The notes beneath the pieces are model-generated. The model saw nothing but the letters and a program-made list of their open reading frames with translations. It had not been told where the DNA came from and did not search any database. A stretch of DNA of 55,797 bases from CAZQYB01 sp964597535. Lineage in GTDB: Bacteria > Planctomycetota > Phycisphaerae > Sedimentisphaerales > Anaerobacaceae. Position 1 is the first letter of the stretch, and every line of letters starts with the position of its first letter. Made by a program: the position numbers and the translations under genes. Of this stretch, positions 1 through 7,589 are shown in pieces. The stretch is from NCBI GenBank assembly GCA_964597535.1, contig CAZQYB010000002.1, forward strand, positions 1-55,797, read 5' to 3'.

Positions 1-1
1 G

Positions 2-757
2 TTACAGAAGGCACGCGATGAATTGGAAATTCGGGTTGAGCAGCGAACCGCCGAGATTGCAAGGGCCAATGTCCAACTGCGCTCTTTGGCCGCGGAATTG
101 ACGTTGGCCGAAGAACGCCTAAGGCATCAAATAGCAACCAATGTCCACGACAATATCGGACAAAACCTGGCCATCTCAAAAATCAAATTAGAGTCGCTGC
201 GCAAATTGCAGGCTTCGCCGGAACTCACTGCTTCTTTAGACGAGATTAGCGAGCTAATTGCACAAACAATTGAGAGCTCGCGGTTATTAACATTTGAACT
301 TAGCCCTCCGGTTTTGTATGAGTTGGGTTTTGAACCGGCGATAGAATGGCTCATCCGACAAACAAGGCAGCAGCACGGACTTACAGCCGACTTCAAAACT
401 GATGGCCGGCCCAAACCATTGGCTCACGATGTCCGCGTGCTTTTGTTCCAGGCTGTCCGGGAATTGCTGGTCAATGTTGCAAAGCATGCAAACGCCGGAA
501 ATGTAACTGTCTCAACGCGAAGGGTTGGTGGTGAAATACGAGTCAGTGTCGAAGACGATGGCGTTGGGTTTGACACATCCAAAATCAGTGCTCAAGACTA
601 CAAAACAGGCGGGTTTGGTTTATTCAGTATACGCGAACGATTACGTTCCATTGGCGGCCGTCTTGATATTGACTCCAGGCCCGGCCTCGGCACTTGTGTC
701 ACTCTGGCCGCTCAGATAAACCACGAAAGTAAAAAGAACGGGGACAAACGCAAATGA
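2..757 (+). CDS. NarL-type sensor histidine kinase, C-terminal part (5' end outside window)
   Basis: The frame is open from base 2, so the gene continues to the left of the window; an internal TTG at 23 is not its real start. What remains is a coiled-coil linker, a HisKA_3 dimerisation helix with the phospho-acceptor histidine in the HDNIGQ motif (about 146-163), and a HATPase_c domain with an N-box (ELLVNVAKHA), a G1 box (EDDGVGFD) and a G2 box (GGFGLFSIRERL). This is the NarX/DegS-like class that phosphorylates FixJ/NarL regulators. Its stop overlaps the start of the next gene (ATGA at 754-757), which indicates translational coupling with that regulator. The sensor domain and the signal are not visible. 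Confidence 0.9.
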   Translation, partial: LQKARDELEIRVEQRTAEIARANVQLRSLAAELTLAEERLRHQIATNVHDNIGQNLAISKIKLESLRKLQASPELTASLDEISELIAQTIESSRLLTFELSPPVLYELGFEPAIEWLIRQTRQQHGLTADFKTDGRPKPLAHDVRVLLFQAVRELLVNVAKHANAGNVTVSTRRVGGEIRVSVEDDGVGFDTSKISAQDYKTGGFGLFSIRERLRSIGGRLDIDSRPGLGTCVTLAAQINHESKKNGDKRK

Positions 758-1407
758 GTATAAGAATCTTATTGGCAGATGACCACAAGATAACCAGACA
801 GGGTCTTCGCTCTTTGCTCGATAAGCATCCCGATATGGAGGTGGTGGCCGAGGCCGAGGAAGGACGCACCGCGGTACGCTTGGTGCGAGAACTCGTACCT
901 AATGTGGTCATTATGGACGTCAGTATGCCAGACTTGAACGGTATGCAGGCAACTCGTAAGATAATTGCTGAATTCCCCAATATCAAGATAATCGCTCTAT
1001 CAATGCATTCAGACTCGCTGTTTGTGATAGAAATGCTCAAAAGCGGCGCCTCAGGATATCTACTGAAGGATTGCGCCTTTGAAGAATTGGAACGGGCAAT
1101 CCGGACTGTGGTCGCTGACAAAACCTACCTCAGTCCCACCATATCCAGTGTTGTGGTTGATGATTACCTGCACAGATTATCAAGAGCTGATTTTGCAGAT
1201 TCCGAGGTCCTGACGGACAGAGAACGCGAGGTCCTCCAGTTGATGGCAGAAGGAAAGTCAACGAAGCGAATCGCCCTGGAACTCCACATCAGCGCCAAGA
1301 CCGTTGAGACACATCGCCGGCAAATAATGAACAAGCTGGATATTCACACTGTAGCTGAGCTCACCAAATATGCTATCCGCAAAGGCCTAACATCCCTCGA
1401 AACATAA
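754..1407 (+). CDS. NarL/FixJ-family response regulator
   Basis: 217 residues. The N-terminal receiver domain has the acidic pair D9/D10, phospho-acceptor D55 in the MDVSMPD motif, the conserved Ser in IALS near residue 83 and Lys in LLKD near 105. The C-terminal LuxR-type helix-turn-helix (about 148-210) contains LTDREREVLQLMAEGKS and the recognition-helix pattern SAKTVETHRRQIMNKL. It overlaps the kinase stop by four bases and is surely its partner. Targets are unknown. The 17-bp palindrome at 1471-1487, just beyond its stop, is a candidate binding site, but that link is only positional. Confidence 0.95.
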   Translation: MSIRILLADDHKITRQGLRSLLDKHPDMEVVAEAEEGRTAVRLVRELVPNVVIMDVSMPDLNGMQATRKIIAEFPNIKIIALSMHSDSLFVIEMLKSGASGYLLKDCAFEELERAIRTVVADKTYLSPTISSVVVDDYLHRLSRADFADSEVLTDREREVLQLMAEGKSTKRIALELHISAKTVETHRRQIMNKLDIHTVAELTKYAIRKGLTSLET

Positions 1408-1470
1408 CCGTTGCTCAGGTACGGCTGCATTCTTTAACTGGCGTCTCAATCAGGTTTTTTTACTACCAAA

Positions 1471-1487
1471 ATCAGGAATATCCTGAT
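1471..1487. promoter_or_regulatory. Palindrome upstream of a possible -10 box (candidate operator)
   Basis: ATCAGGA and TCCTGAT are perfect 7-bp arms separated by ATA. A TATAAT lies at 1510-1515, so the palindrome would sit around the -35 region of a promoter reading into the structured element at 1527-1667. The spacing suits a dimeric regulator, but no regulator has been tied to it. Confidence 0.4.
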
Positions 1488-1526
1488 AGCAGTTTTGTTA
1501 GGGCGGATGTATAATTATATGTATAT

Positions 1527-1667
1527 CCTCCAAGCTCAGGATAGGTATGTTTGACCTTTGGAGGTGGGTAAACCTCCTCCAAGAAAAAGGAGTGTCAACT
1601 GAGCGCTGCTTGGCGAGCACGTGGGTGTGGGTGTTCTTGGGTAGCCTTAGTTTGATGCTCCTTTTTT
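1527..1667 (+). ncRNA. Structured leader or small RNA with alternative pairings and a terminator-like end
   Basis: A TATAAT (1510-1515) precedes the element. CCTCCAA occurs at 1527-1533 and again at 1576-1582, and the single complement TTGGAGG at 1558-1564 can pair with either copy, so two mutually exclusive hairpins are possible. A longer imperfect stem follows: AAAAAGGAGTGTCAACT (1584-1600) against the region 1649-1667, which ends in CTCCTTTTTT. That 3' end looks like an intrinsic terminator. This resembles an attenuator or riboswitch layout, or a free-standing RNA. No known riboswitch consensus was recognised. Confidence 0.4.
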
Positions 1668-1948
1668 AATTTAACCCGCCTTTACCCATTGAGCAAAAAC
1701 GTACTAAAAAACGTCATTTCTTGTGATTTTTGCTCGAAAGCTGTTTGCTTTCGTAAATTTTTCCACATTTTTACTCTTTTTGTCCGGCCAACTTGCGCGT
1801 TTGATAGGAGTTTTTGTGCACAAAACATTCGCTTTTGCGTAATAAATCAGCGTCACCAATATGTCCCGACCTAAAGAAACGTAATTTTACCGATAAAAAA
1901 CCATTTTTCATGTAACAAAACAGCCTTCTGTAGCGTCTAAATATAATT

Positions 1949-2001
1949 GGGGGTATTGCTTATAGTAGCTCGTACAGGTGTACGGGTTAAGCAAATACCC
2001 C
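1949..2001 (+). other. Long stem-loop in the T2SS upstream region
   Basis: GGGGTATTGCTTA (from 1950) pairs with TAAGCAAATACCCC (ending at 2001) with one bulge; an inner CGTAC/GTACG hairpin sits in the loop at about 1971-1984. A TATAAT lies just upstream at 1942-1947 and a second perfect 7-bp hairpin (TTATGGG/CCCATAA) lies at 2108-2135. There is no T-tract after the stem, so it is not an intrinsic terminator. The rest of 1668-2170 shows no credible gene. Confidence 0.4.
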
Positions 2002-2170
2002 TTATTGCTAACGCAGGTTCTATTATCAGAATTTGTAAATACGTTGTAAAAAAGGCAGTCAGTTATTTTACGTGCATTTTACTTTGTTCTAAGGGGCAAT
2101 TATTGCATTATGGGTGTTGAAACCTTTGCCCATAAGTGGTCATTGTAGGCCTAAGCAAGAAGGCACTGTG

Positions 2171-2199
2171 TTGACGTAAGTTCTATAATTATGTATAAT
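2171..2199 (+). promoter_or_regulatory. Sigma-70-like promoter of the T2SS operon
   Basis: TTGACG at 2171-2176 and TATAAT at 2194-2199 with a 17-base spacer, 45 bases upstream of the gspE start. A second TATAAT at 2184-2189 is too close to this -35 box. The predicted start of transcription is near 2206, leaving a leader of about 38 bases with GGAAGG (2233-2238) as ribosome binding site. Confidence 0.75.
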
Positions 2200-2243
2200 T
2201 AGGGTTTTGCAGAATACTGCAGCTTTGGATACGGAAGGCTGGA

Positions 2244-3956
2244 ATGAAGTCACAAGGAAAGAAGAAATTAGGTCAATTACTTCGTGAAAAAGCGTATTTA
2301 GACGAGTCGCAGCTAAATTTTGCGCTTGCAGAGCAGAATATTAAGCACCGGCAGTTGGGCGAGATTCTGCTGGAGCTTAGTTATATAACGCAAGCTCAGT
2401 TAAATGAAGCACTTGCGCTTCAAGCGGGAATAGAAAAGATAGATTTGACCGATGTTTCGATAGACGCTGCAATCATTGCACTTGTGCCCGCTGAATTGGT
2501 CAGCAAATACAATATTCTGCCGTTATGGCACAAAGATGGTCGATTAGCCGTGGCGATGACCGACCCATTCCGGCTACAAGTTATTGAGGATTTACGGGTA
2601 GTAACCGGCTGTTCGGTGCGGCGATATTATGCCAATCCGGGACAGATGGAAAACTCGATACTGAAATTCTACGGCAGTAACGTGGCAAGGATGCTGGATG
2701 ACCTGGTACCGGCTGAACAGCGTGTAGAAGTTGAATTGAACAACGGGGATTACTCACCCGCCAAGCTGCATGAGTTAGCGAGGGAGCCATCGTTGGTCAA
2801 TCTTGTGAATTTGATTATACTCGAAGCCATTGACGCTCGTGCAAGTGACATTCACATCGAGCCATTTGCACATCAAGTGAAGATAAAATACAGGGTTGAT
2901 GGAATGCTTATGGAGAAGGCGCCGTCATCGAAACATTTGCAAGCGGCAATTATATCGCGAATTAAGATTATGGCGAATATGGATATTGCCGAACGTTTTG
3001 TGCCGCAGGATGGGCATATTGAATTTGCAGGCAAGAACGGCAGGGTGGACCTGCGTGTCTCGACCGTGCCAACGGTGTACGGCGAATCTGTTGAACTGCG
3101 GATTCTGGACAGGTCGGCGTCACTGATGAAACTTCGGGATTTGGGGATGAGCACCGCGTGCCTGAAGGGTTTTGATCAATGTCTGCATAAATCACACGGG
3201 ATGGTGCTTGTTACGGGGCCGACCGGCTGTGGTAAGACAACAACACTTTACGCCGCTTTAAATAAGATATATTCGCCGGCTGTGAAAATGATAACAATAG
3301 AGGACCCCGTGGAGTATCAGCTCGATGGTATCATCCAGATGCCGGTCAATCCGAAAAGGGGGCTGACCTTTGCTACGGGTCTGCGACATATAGTACGGCA
3401 GGACCCGGATATCATAATGGTAGGAGAGATACGAGATAGGGAGACTGCCGATATAGCAATTCGTGCGGCGTTGACGGGACATCTTGTCTTTTCGACACTT
3501 CACACCAACGATGCGCCGGGGGCAGTGACAAGATTGCTTGATATGGGAGTTGAGCCGTTTTTGTTGGCCAGCTCTTTAGAGTCGGTGCTGGCTCAAAGAC
3601 TGGTGCGAGAGATTTGCCCCAAATGCAAGAAGCCGTACAAGCCCGATGAAAACCTGATTAAAAACCTGAATAATTCTGTTCCAATCAAGCCCAACACAAA
3701 GCTATATCATGGTAGCGGTTGTAACGAGTGTATGCAGACCGGTATGAAAGGAAGAACGGGTATATTCGAGTTGCTGAGGATAACCGATTCACTGCGTGAA
3801 TTGATAGCAGCAAAGCCAACCACTGAGCAGATTATCAAAGCTGCGCCGCCTGACCATACAGCGATGCGGCACGACGGTGTTATGAAGGTATTAAAAGGTA
3901 TCACAACTCCTGAAGAGGTCCTGAGAGTTACCCAGGGTATCGGTGAGGAAGAATAG
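2244..3956 (+). CDS. gspE: Type II secretion system ATPase GspE
   Basis: 570 residues. This is the cytoplasmic hexameric ATPase that powers pseudopilus assembly. It has an N-terminal MshEN/T2SSE_N region (1-145) and a GspE/PulE motor domain with Walker A GPTGCGKT at 325-332, Walker B IIMVGEIRD at about 390-398 and the His box GHLVFSTLHTND at 412-423. A tetracysteine zinc site follows (C458, C461, C493, C496), a feature of GspE that PilT lacks. ATG 2244 has GGAAGG five bases upstream. It is the first gene of the operon, directly behind a near-consensus promoter. PilB is the main alternative, but the GspG-to-GspD neighbours favour T2SS. Confidence 0.95.
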   Translation: MKSQGKKKLGQLLREKAYLDESQLNFALAEQNIKHRQLGEILLELSYITQAQLNEALALQAGIEKIDLTDVSIDAAIIALVPAELVSKYNILPLWHKDGRLAVAMTDPFRLQVIEDLRVVTGCSVRRYYANPGQMENSILKFYGSNVARMLDDLVPAEQRVEVELNNGDYSPAKLHELAREPSLVNLVNLIILEAIDARASDIHIEPFAHQVKIKYRVDGMLMEKAPSSKHLQAAIISRIKIMANMDIAERFVPQDGHIEFAGKNGRVDLRVSTVPTVYGESVELRILDRSASLMKLRDLGMSTACLKGFDQCLHKSHGMVLVTGPTGCGKTTTLYAALNKIYSPAVKMITIEDPVEYQLDGIIQMPVNPKRGLTFATGLRHIVRQDPDIIMVGEIRDRETADIAIRAALTGHLVFSTLHTNDAPGAVTRLLDMGVEPFLLASSLESVLAQRLVREICPKCKKPYKPDENLIKNLNNSVPIKPNTKLYHGSGCNECMQTGMKGRTGIFELLRITDSLRELIAAKPTTEQIIKAAPPDHTAMRHDGVMKVLKGITTPEEVLRVTQGIGEEE

Positions 3957-4016
3957 AAAAGTAAGAAGGTAAGAGTAAAGATATAAGATTAACGGACAGG
4001 GTATTAGGATTAAATT

Positions 4017-5315
4017 CTGGGATATTTTTCTTACAAGGCAGTTAATCAGGCAGGTGAGCATAGCACAGGAACGCTCGATGCGGCTGACCGTAGAAGTGCT
4101 GTTGCCACTCTGGCTGAGAAGGGACAGTTCGTAATAGAACTGACAGAAGAAGCTCAAGCGCCGAGTATCAGCGGCAGCGAAGAGACTGTATTAGACGTAG
4201 CCAGGTTAGCGGGTTTGCAGCGATTTACCGCACTTAGACTTCCTGTGAAGTTTGGTTCGCGAAAAATTACCAGCAAAGATATTTTAGCTGTGACCAGCCA
4301 GTTAAGCACGGCTTTGCGAGCAGGGCTTCCACTGCTGAATGGGCTTGAGATTATTCGCGACCAGCAGCACAAAGCCGTAATGGGAGAACTGCTCAGTGAG
4401 CTGGCCAAATCGGTAAGCTCCGGACAATCACTGTCAGAAGCTATGGCGGGACACGAAGAAATTTTCAGCCCGTTGTACCTTTCGATGATAAGAGTCGGGG
4501 AGACAGGCGGAATTCTCGAACAAACGACGACTCAATTGGCGGAGATATTAGACAGGGATGAGAAGGTAAAGACAAGTATGAAAAACGCCTCGGCGTATCC
4601 TATCTTTGTTTTGAGCATCGGCCTCGCATCGGTAGTTGTGATAATAACGTGGATATTGCCGCGGATACTAAATACGATAAGTGGTGGTATTGAGATGCTG
4701 CCCTGGCCGACCCGAATGCTTATGGCAATTAGTGACTTTACAAAAGCAGTTGTCACAACATTCTACGGGTGGTTTTTCATCGCTGTAATTGTCGCAGGGC
4801 TTTACTACTTGAGAAGATGGGCGAGGTCCGCCGGAAGAATCAAGTGGGATGCTTTTAAGTTGAGACTGCCTGTTCTGGGTTCTGTTTTGCGAACAATGGC
4901 GGTAGGCAGGTTTGCGAGGACACTTGGTGCGCTGACGAAAGGAGGCGTTACTATTCTGGAAGCGCTCGGTGTTGTGCGTGACACTCTTGGAAATGAATTG
5001 CTGGCGAAGGAAATCGATGGTGTTGCGGAAAAGGTAAAGGGGGGCGCATCGCTGGCGGATCCATTGCAGACATCGGGATACTTTCCGCCCCTGCTCGTGC
5101 AAATCGTATCGATTGGCGAGCAAACAGGACGACTGGATGAATTGCTGCTTAATGCAGCCGATACGTTTGATGCCGAGGCGGATTCGGCTATGACCCGGTT
5201 TATTGCGATTTTCCCGGCGGTGTTGATATTGATTCTGGCTTTGGTGATAGGTTTTATAATAGCAGCGACTCTGCTACCAATAGTTGTAATGCAACTTGGA
5301 ACTTTTAGTTTATAG
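4017..5315 (+). CDS. gspF: Type II secretion inner-membrane protein GspF, with probable CTG start
   Basis: 432 residues if started at CTG 4017. Two T2SF repeats and three membrane helices identify the platform protein that couples GspE to pseudopilin assembly. The first conventional start is TTG 4215, but the frame upstream of it encodes a typical GspF N-terminus (GYFSYKAVNQAGEHSTGTL, then LAEKGQFVIEL). An in-frame TAA at 4011-4013 limits the start to ATT 4014 or CTG 4017. AGGA at 4006-4009 lies seven bases before the CTG, which favours it. It lies 60 bases downstream of gspE in the same operon. Confidence 0.9.
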   Translation: MGYFSYKAVNQAGEHSTGTLDAADRRSAVATLAEKGQFVIELTEEAQAPSISGSEETVLDVARLAGLQRFTALRLPVKFGSRKITSKDILAVTSQLSTALRAGLPLLNGLEIIRDQQHKAVMGELLSELAKSVSSGQSLSEAMAGHEEIFSPLYLSMIRVGETGGILEQTTTQLAEILDRDEKVKTSMKNASAYPIFVLSIGLASVVVIITWILPRILNTISGGIEMLPWPTRMLMAISDFTKAVVTTFYGWFFIAVIVAGLYYLRRWARSAGRIKWDAFKLRLPVLGSVLRTMAVGRFARTLGALTKGGVTILEALGVVRDTLGNELLAKEIDGVAEKVKGGASLADPLQTSGYFPPLLVQIVSIGEQTGRLDELLLNAADTFDAEADSAMTRFIAIFPAVLILILALVIGFIIAATLLPIVVMQLGTFSL

Positions 5316-5343
5316 TTCACAGTTACGGAGATTGAAAAGGAAA

Positions 5344-5802
5344 ATGGAAATGCAAAAATTAAAACTTAAGACTCAAAGCTCGCGGCGCAAAAAGGTCAAG
5401 GGGTTCACTTTTATAGAACTGCTTGTGGTGATTATGATTATATCAATGCTTGCTGTATTTGTGGCGCCGAAGATGTTTAAGGCCGTAAGCCAGGCGAGGA
5501 GGGACATAGCGAAGGCCAAAATGAGGGACCTTGAAAATGCTATCGAGAGATTTTGCATTGACTGTGGACGATACCTAGGCGACACGGAGGGGCTTGAAGG
5601 GCTGATAACGGCACCTGAGGACGTTGAGGAGAAGTGGAGGGGCCCTTATCTGAAGCGAAGCGAACTACTTGACCCGTGGAAGAATCCCTACATCTACGTG
5701 GAAGAAGGTGAGCGCAACCCGGGCAGTTATGATTTGATAAGTTTCGGAGCAGACGGCACAGAGGGTGGAGAAGGTGATGATGAGGATATATATAACGATT
5801 GA
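5344..5802 (+). CDS. gspG: Major pseudopilin GspG
   Basis: 152 residues from ATG 5344 (ATG 5350 is also possible; AAAAGG precedes both). A short basic leader ends in the prepilin peptidase site G20|F21, followed by FTFIELLVVIMII with the conserved Glu at +5. The C-terminal part has the T2SSG signature LDPWKNPYIY and the loop SFGADGTEGGEGDDED, which carries the acidic residues expected for the calcium site. It forms the shaft of the periplasmic pseudopilus. The upstream bases 5309-5338 resemble those before gspH (a TAGTTCA-CGTTACG-like motif). Confidence 0.95.
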   Translation: MEMQKLKLKTQSSRRKKVKGFTFIELLVVIMIISMLAVFVAPKMFKAVSQARRDIAKAKMRDLENAIERFCIDCGRYLGDTEGLEGLITAPEDVEEKWRGPYLKRSELLDPWKNPYIYVEEGERNPGSYDLISFGADGTEGGEGDDEDIYND

Positions 5803-5829
5803 AATAGTCCATAGTTCATCGTTACGAAG

Positions 5830-6420
5830 ATGGAAAGGCAAAACTTAAAAACTAAAGTCACAACAGAACGCTGCGGTTTTACCATTGCGGAGATACTGAT
5901 GGTAGTAGCTGTTGTTGCGCTTTTGGCCGGCATCGGCGGTGGGTTTTATGCGGGAACATATAGAAGGATGGCGGCAAAAAAGGCGGCGAAAGACTTCTGG
6001 TTCGCGGTTAAATATGCGCAGATAACGGCGATTGACAGACAGTCTCCGTGTGAGCTGGAACTGGATACGAACGACAATCGGTTTTTGCTGCTCGTTTATG
6101 AATTGAATGAAGAAACCGGACGGACCGAGCAGGTGCCTGTGCGGGGTTTGTATTCCAGGCCGGTGCAGTTTGGCGATGACATTAAATTCGAAGATATTAA
6201 AATAACGCCGATTGGTTCAGAGGAAATAGCCAGGACCAACGAGGAAAAAACAATAGTTTTCCAACCGAACGGCACCGCACAGTCAGCGGTAATTCAGATT
6301 GGCGACGGCAAGAATCATTATACGGTGAGTATTTGCGCTGCGACCGGCAAAGCAACAATGCACTTCGGCACAGCTAAAGAGGTTAAGGGCAGTACTATTG
6401 ATTTGGACGAGGAACTTTAA
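5830..6420 (+). CDS. gspH: Minor pseudopilin GspH
   Basis: 196 residues. The N-terminus has the class III signal CGFTIAEILMVV (cleavage G16|F17, Glu at +5) followed by a hydrophobic helix. The remainder is a GspH/FimT-like beta domain without further clear motifs. GspH joins the minor pseudopilin complex that primes the pseudopilus. The position after gspG and before gspI supports the call. The ribosome binding site is weak (ACGAAG). Confidence 0.85.
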   Translation: MERQNLKTKVTTERCGFTIAEILMVVAVVALLAGIGGGFYAGTYRRMAAKKAAKDFWFAVKYAQITAIDRQSPCELELDTNDNRFLLLVYELNEETGRTEQVPVRGLYSRPVQFGDDIKFEDIKITPIGSEEIARTNEEKTIVFQPNGTAQSAVIQIGDGKNHYTVSICAATGKATMHFGTAKEVKGSTIDLDEEL

Positions 6421-6468
6421 AGAATCAGGAATTTAGAAGCAAAAATCGAAAAAGGAAAAACAAAAAGG

Positions 6469-6876
6469 GTGCGAGCAGAAAAAAACAGGACGGGATTTAC
6501 TCTGGTTGAGGTAATTCTTGCGAGCGTTATCCTCTGCGGGGCCATTTTGGCGCTGGGAGCGGTCGGTACACGGTCGCTGAGTGCAACAAGACTTAACAGA
6601 CAATATGAAGTTGCAGCGGCATTGGCCAACAAGCAGCTTACCTACATTGATTATGTCGGCGTCCAGGACTTTATTGAAACAGGGCAGATGGAAGGAGTGT
6701 TTGAAAAGTTTGAGCCGGGATATCACTGGCAGGTTGTCACCCAGTACGAGGGTACTGACAACCTTTATGAGGTGAACATAACCGTCAGTTGGATGGAACG
6801 CAACCGCGTGTATAGCGTCTGCGTCGATACAAGACTCAATGGAACGGGTATGTTTATTAATACAGAGCAGGAATGA
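6469..6876 (+). CDS. gspI: Minor pseudopilin GspI
   Basis: 135 residues from GTG 6469. The prepilin motif RTGFTLVEVILASVIL gives cleavage G9|F10 with Glu at +5. The short globular domain, with conserved spacing to a TRLNRQYEVAAALANKQL helix, matches the GspI family. It is one of the GspI-J-K tip complex proteins. Upstream, AGGA lies about 12 bases before the start and AAAGG directly abuts it, so the exact start is slightly uncertain. Confidence 0.85.
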   Translation: MRAEKNRTGFTLVEVILASVILCGAILALGAVGTRSLSATRLNRQYEVAAALANKQLTYIDYVGVQDFIETGQMEGVFEKFEPGYHWQVVTQYEGTDNLYEVNITVSWMERNRVYSVCVDTRLNGTGMFINTEQE

Positions 6877-6892
6877 TTGAAAGAGAATATAC

Positions 6893-7561
6893 GTGAGAAG
6901 GACGGGATTTACATTAGTGGAAGTGTTGCTCGCCTCAATGATAGGGGCATTTGTTGCGTTGATGGCTGTGGGTACGCTGAGAGCCATCTCGGCCAGCGCC
7001 GAGATGATTGACAGCAACATTTCCACTGCTGCTGAGGCAAGGTTTGCATCAAGTATGATTGCCAGGGACCTTATGAATCTATATCGTGACAAGAATTTAG
7101 AAAAGACCAAGTTGGTTGGGATGGTGGAAGAGACAGACGAGGGCTTAATCAGTTGTTTGAGTCTATATACTATCGGCAGGATAAAAGCCAGAATTGACCA
7201 GCCGGAAGGCGATATATATGAGGTGGAGTATTACCTGCTGAAGGAGGGAGAGAAACGGGCGCTAATGAGAAGATTGTGGCCGAATCCGGATAAAGATGCC
7301 ACGCCAGGCGGGCTCTTAACTGCGATTGCCGAAGATATTGATGTTTTTGAGGTCAGATACTTTGACGGCGAAGATTGGCAGGATGAATGGCCGGAGGAGA
7401 TGAAGTCTCTGCCTGAGTTGGTGGAGGTAACTATAGTTGCAACGCGGCGGAGCCGGGCAGATACGGCTGTTGAATTTTTTGTTGTAAATTTCCCCAGGTC
7501 TCCGTGGAGAAAGGTCCGCATTACTGAGAACGCCGAGGAAGAGGAAGCTGAAGAGAAGTAA
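6893..7561 (+). CDS. gspJ: Minor pseudopilin GspJ
   Basis: 222 residues from GTG 6893. The leader is very short: MRRTG|FTLVEVLLAS, cleavage after G5, Glu at +5. The globular part is consistent in size with GspJ, containing strands around EVEYYLLKEGEKRALMRR and VRYFDGEDWQDEWP; the latter is typical of the family. The C-terminus is very acidic (ENAEEEEAEEK). It follows gspI by 16 bases in the operon and precedes gspK. Confidence 0.85.
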   Translation: MRRTGFTLVEVLLASMIGAFVALMAVGTLRAISASAEMIDSNISTAAEARFASSMIARDLMNLYRDKNLEKTKLVGMVEETDEGLISCLSLYTIGRIKARIDQPEGDIYEVEYYLLKEGEKRALMRRLWPNPDKDATPGGLLTAIAEDIDVFEVRYFDGEDWQDEWPEEMKSLPELVEVTIVATRRSRADTAVEFFVVNFPRSPWRKVRITENAEEEEAEEK

Positions 7562-7589
7562 AAATTAAAAAAGCTAAAAGAGAAAAAGA

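Noticed and set aside
1689..1874. 61-codon open frame in the T2SS upstream region
   Set aside because: TTG start, Phe/Cys-rich composition unlike neighbouring proteins, inside AT-rich structured non-coding DNA.
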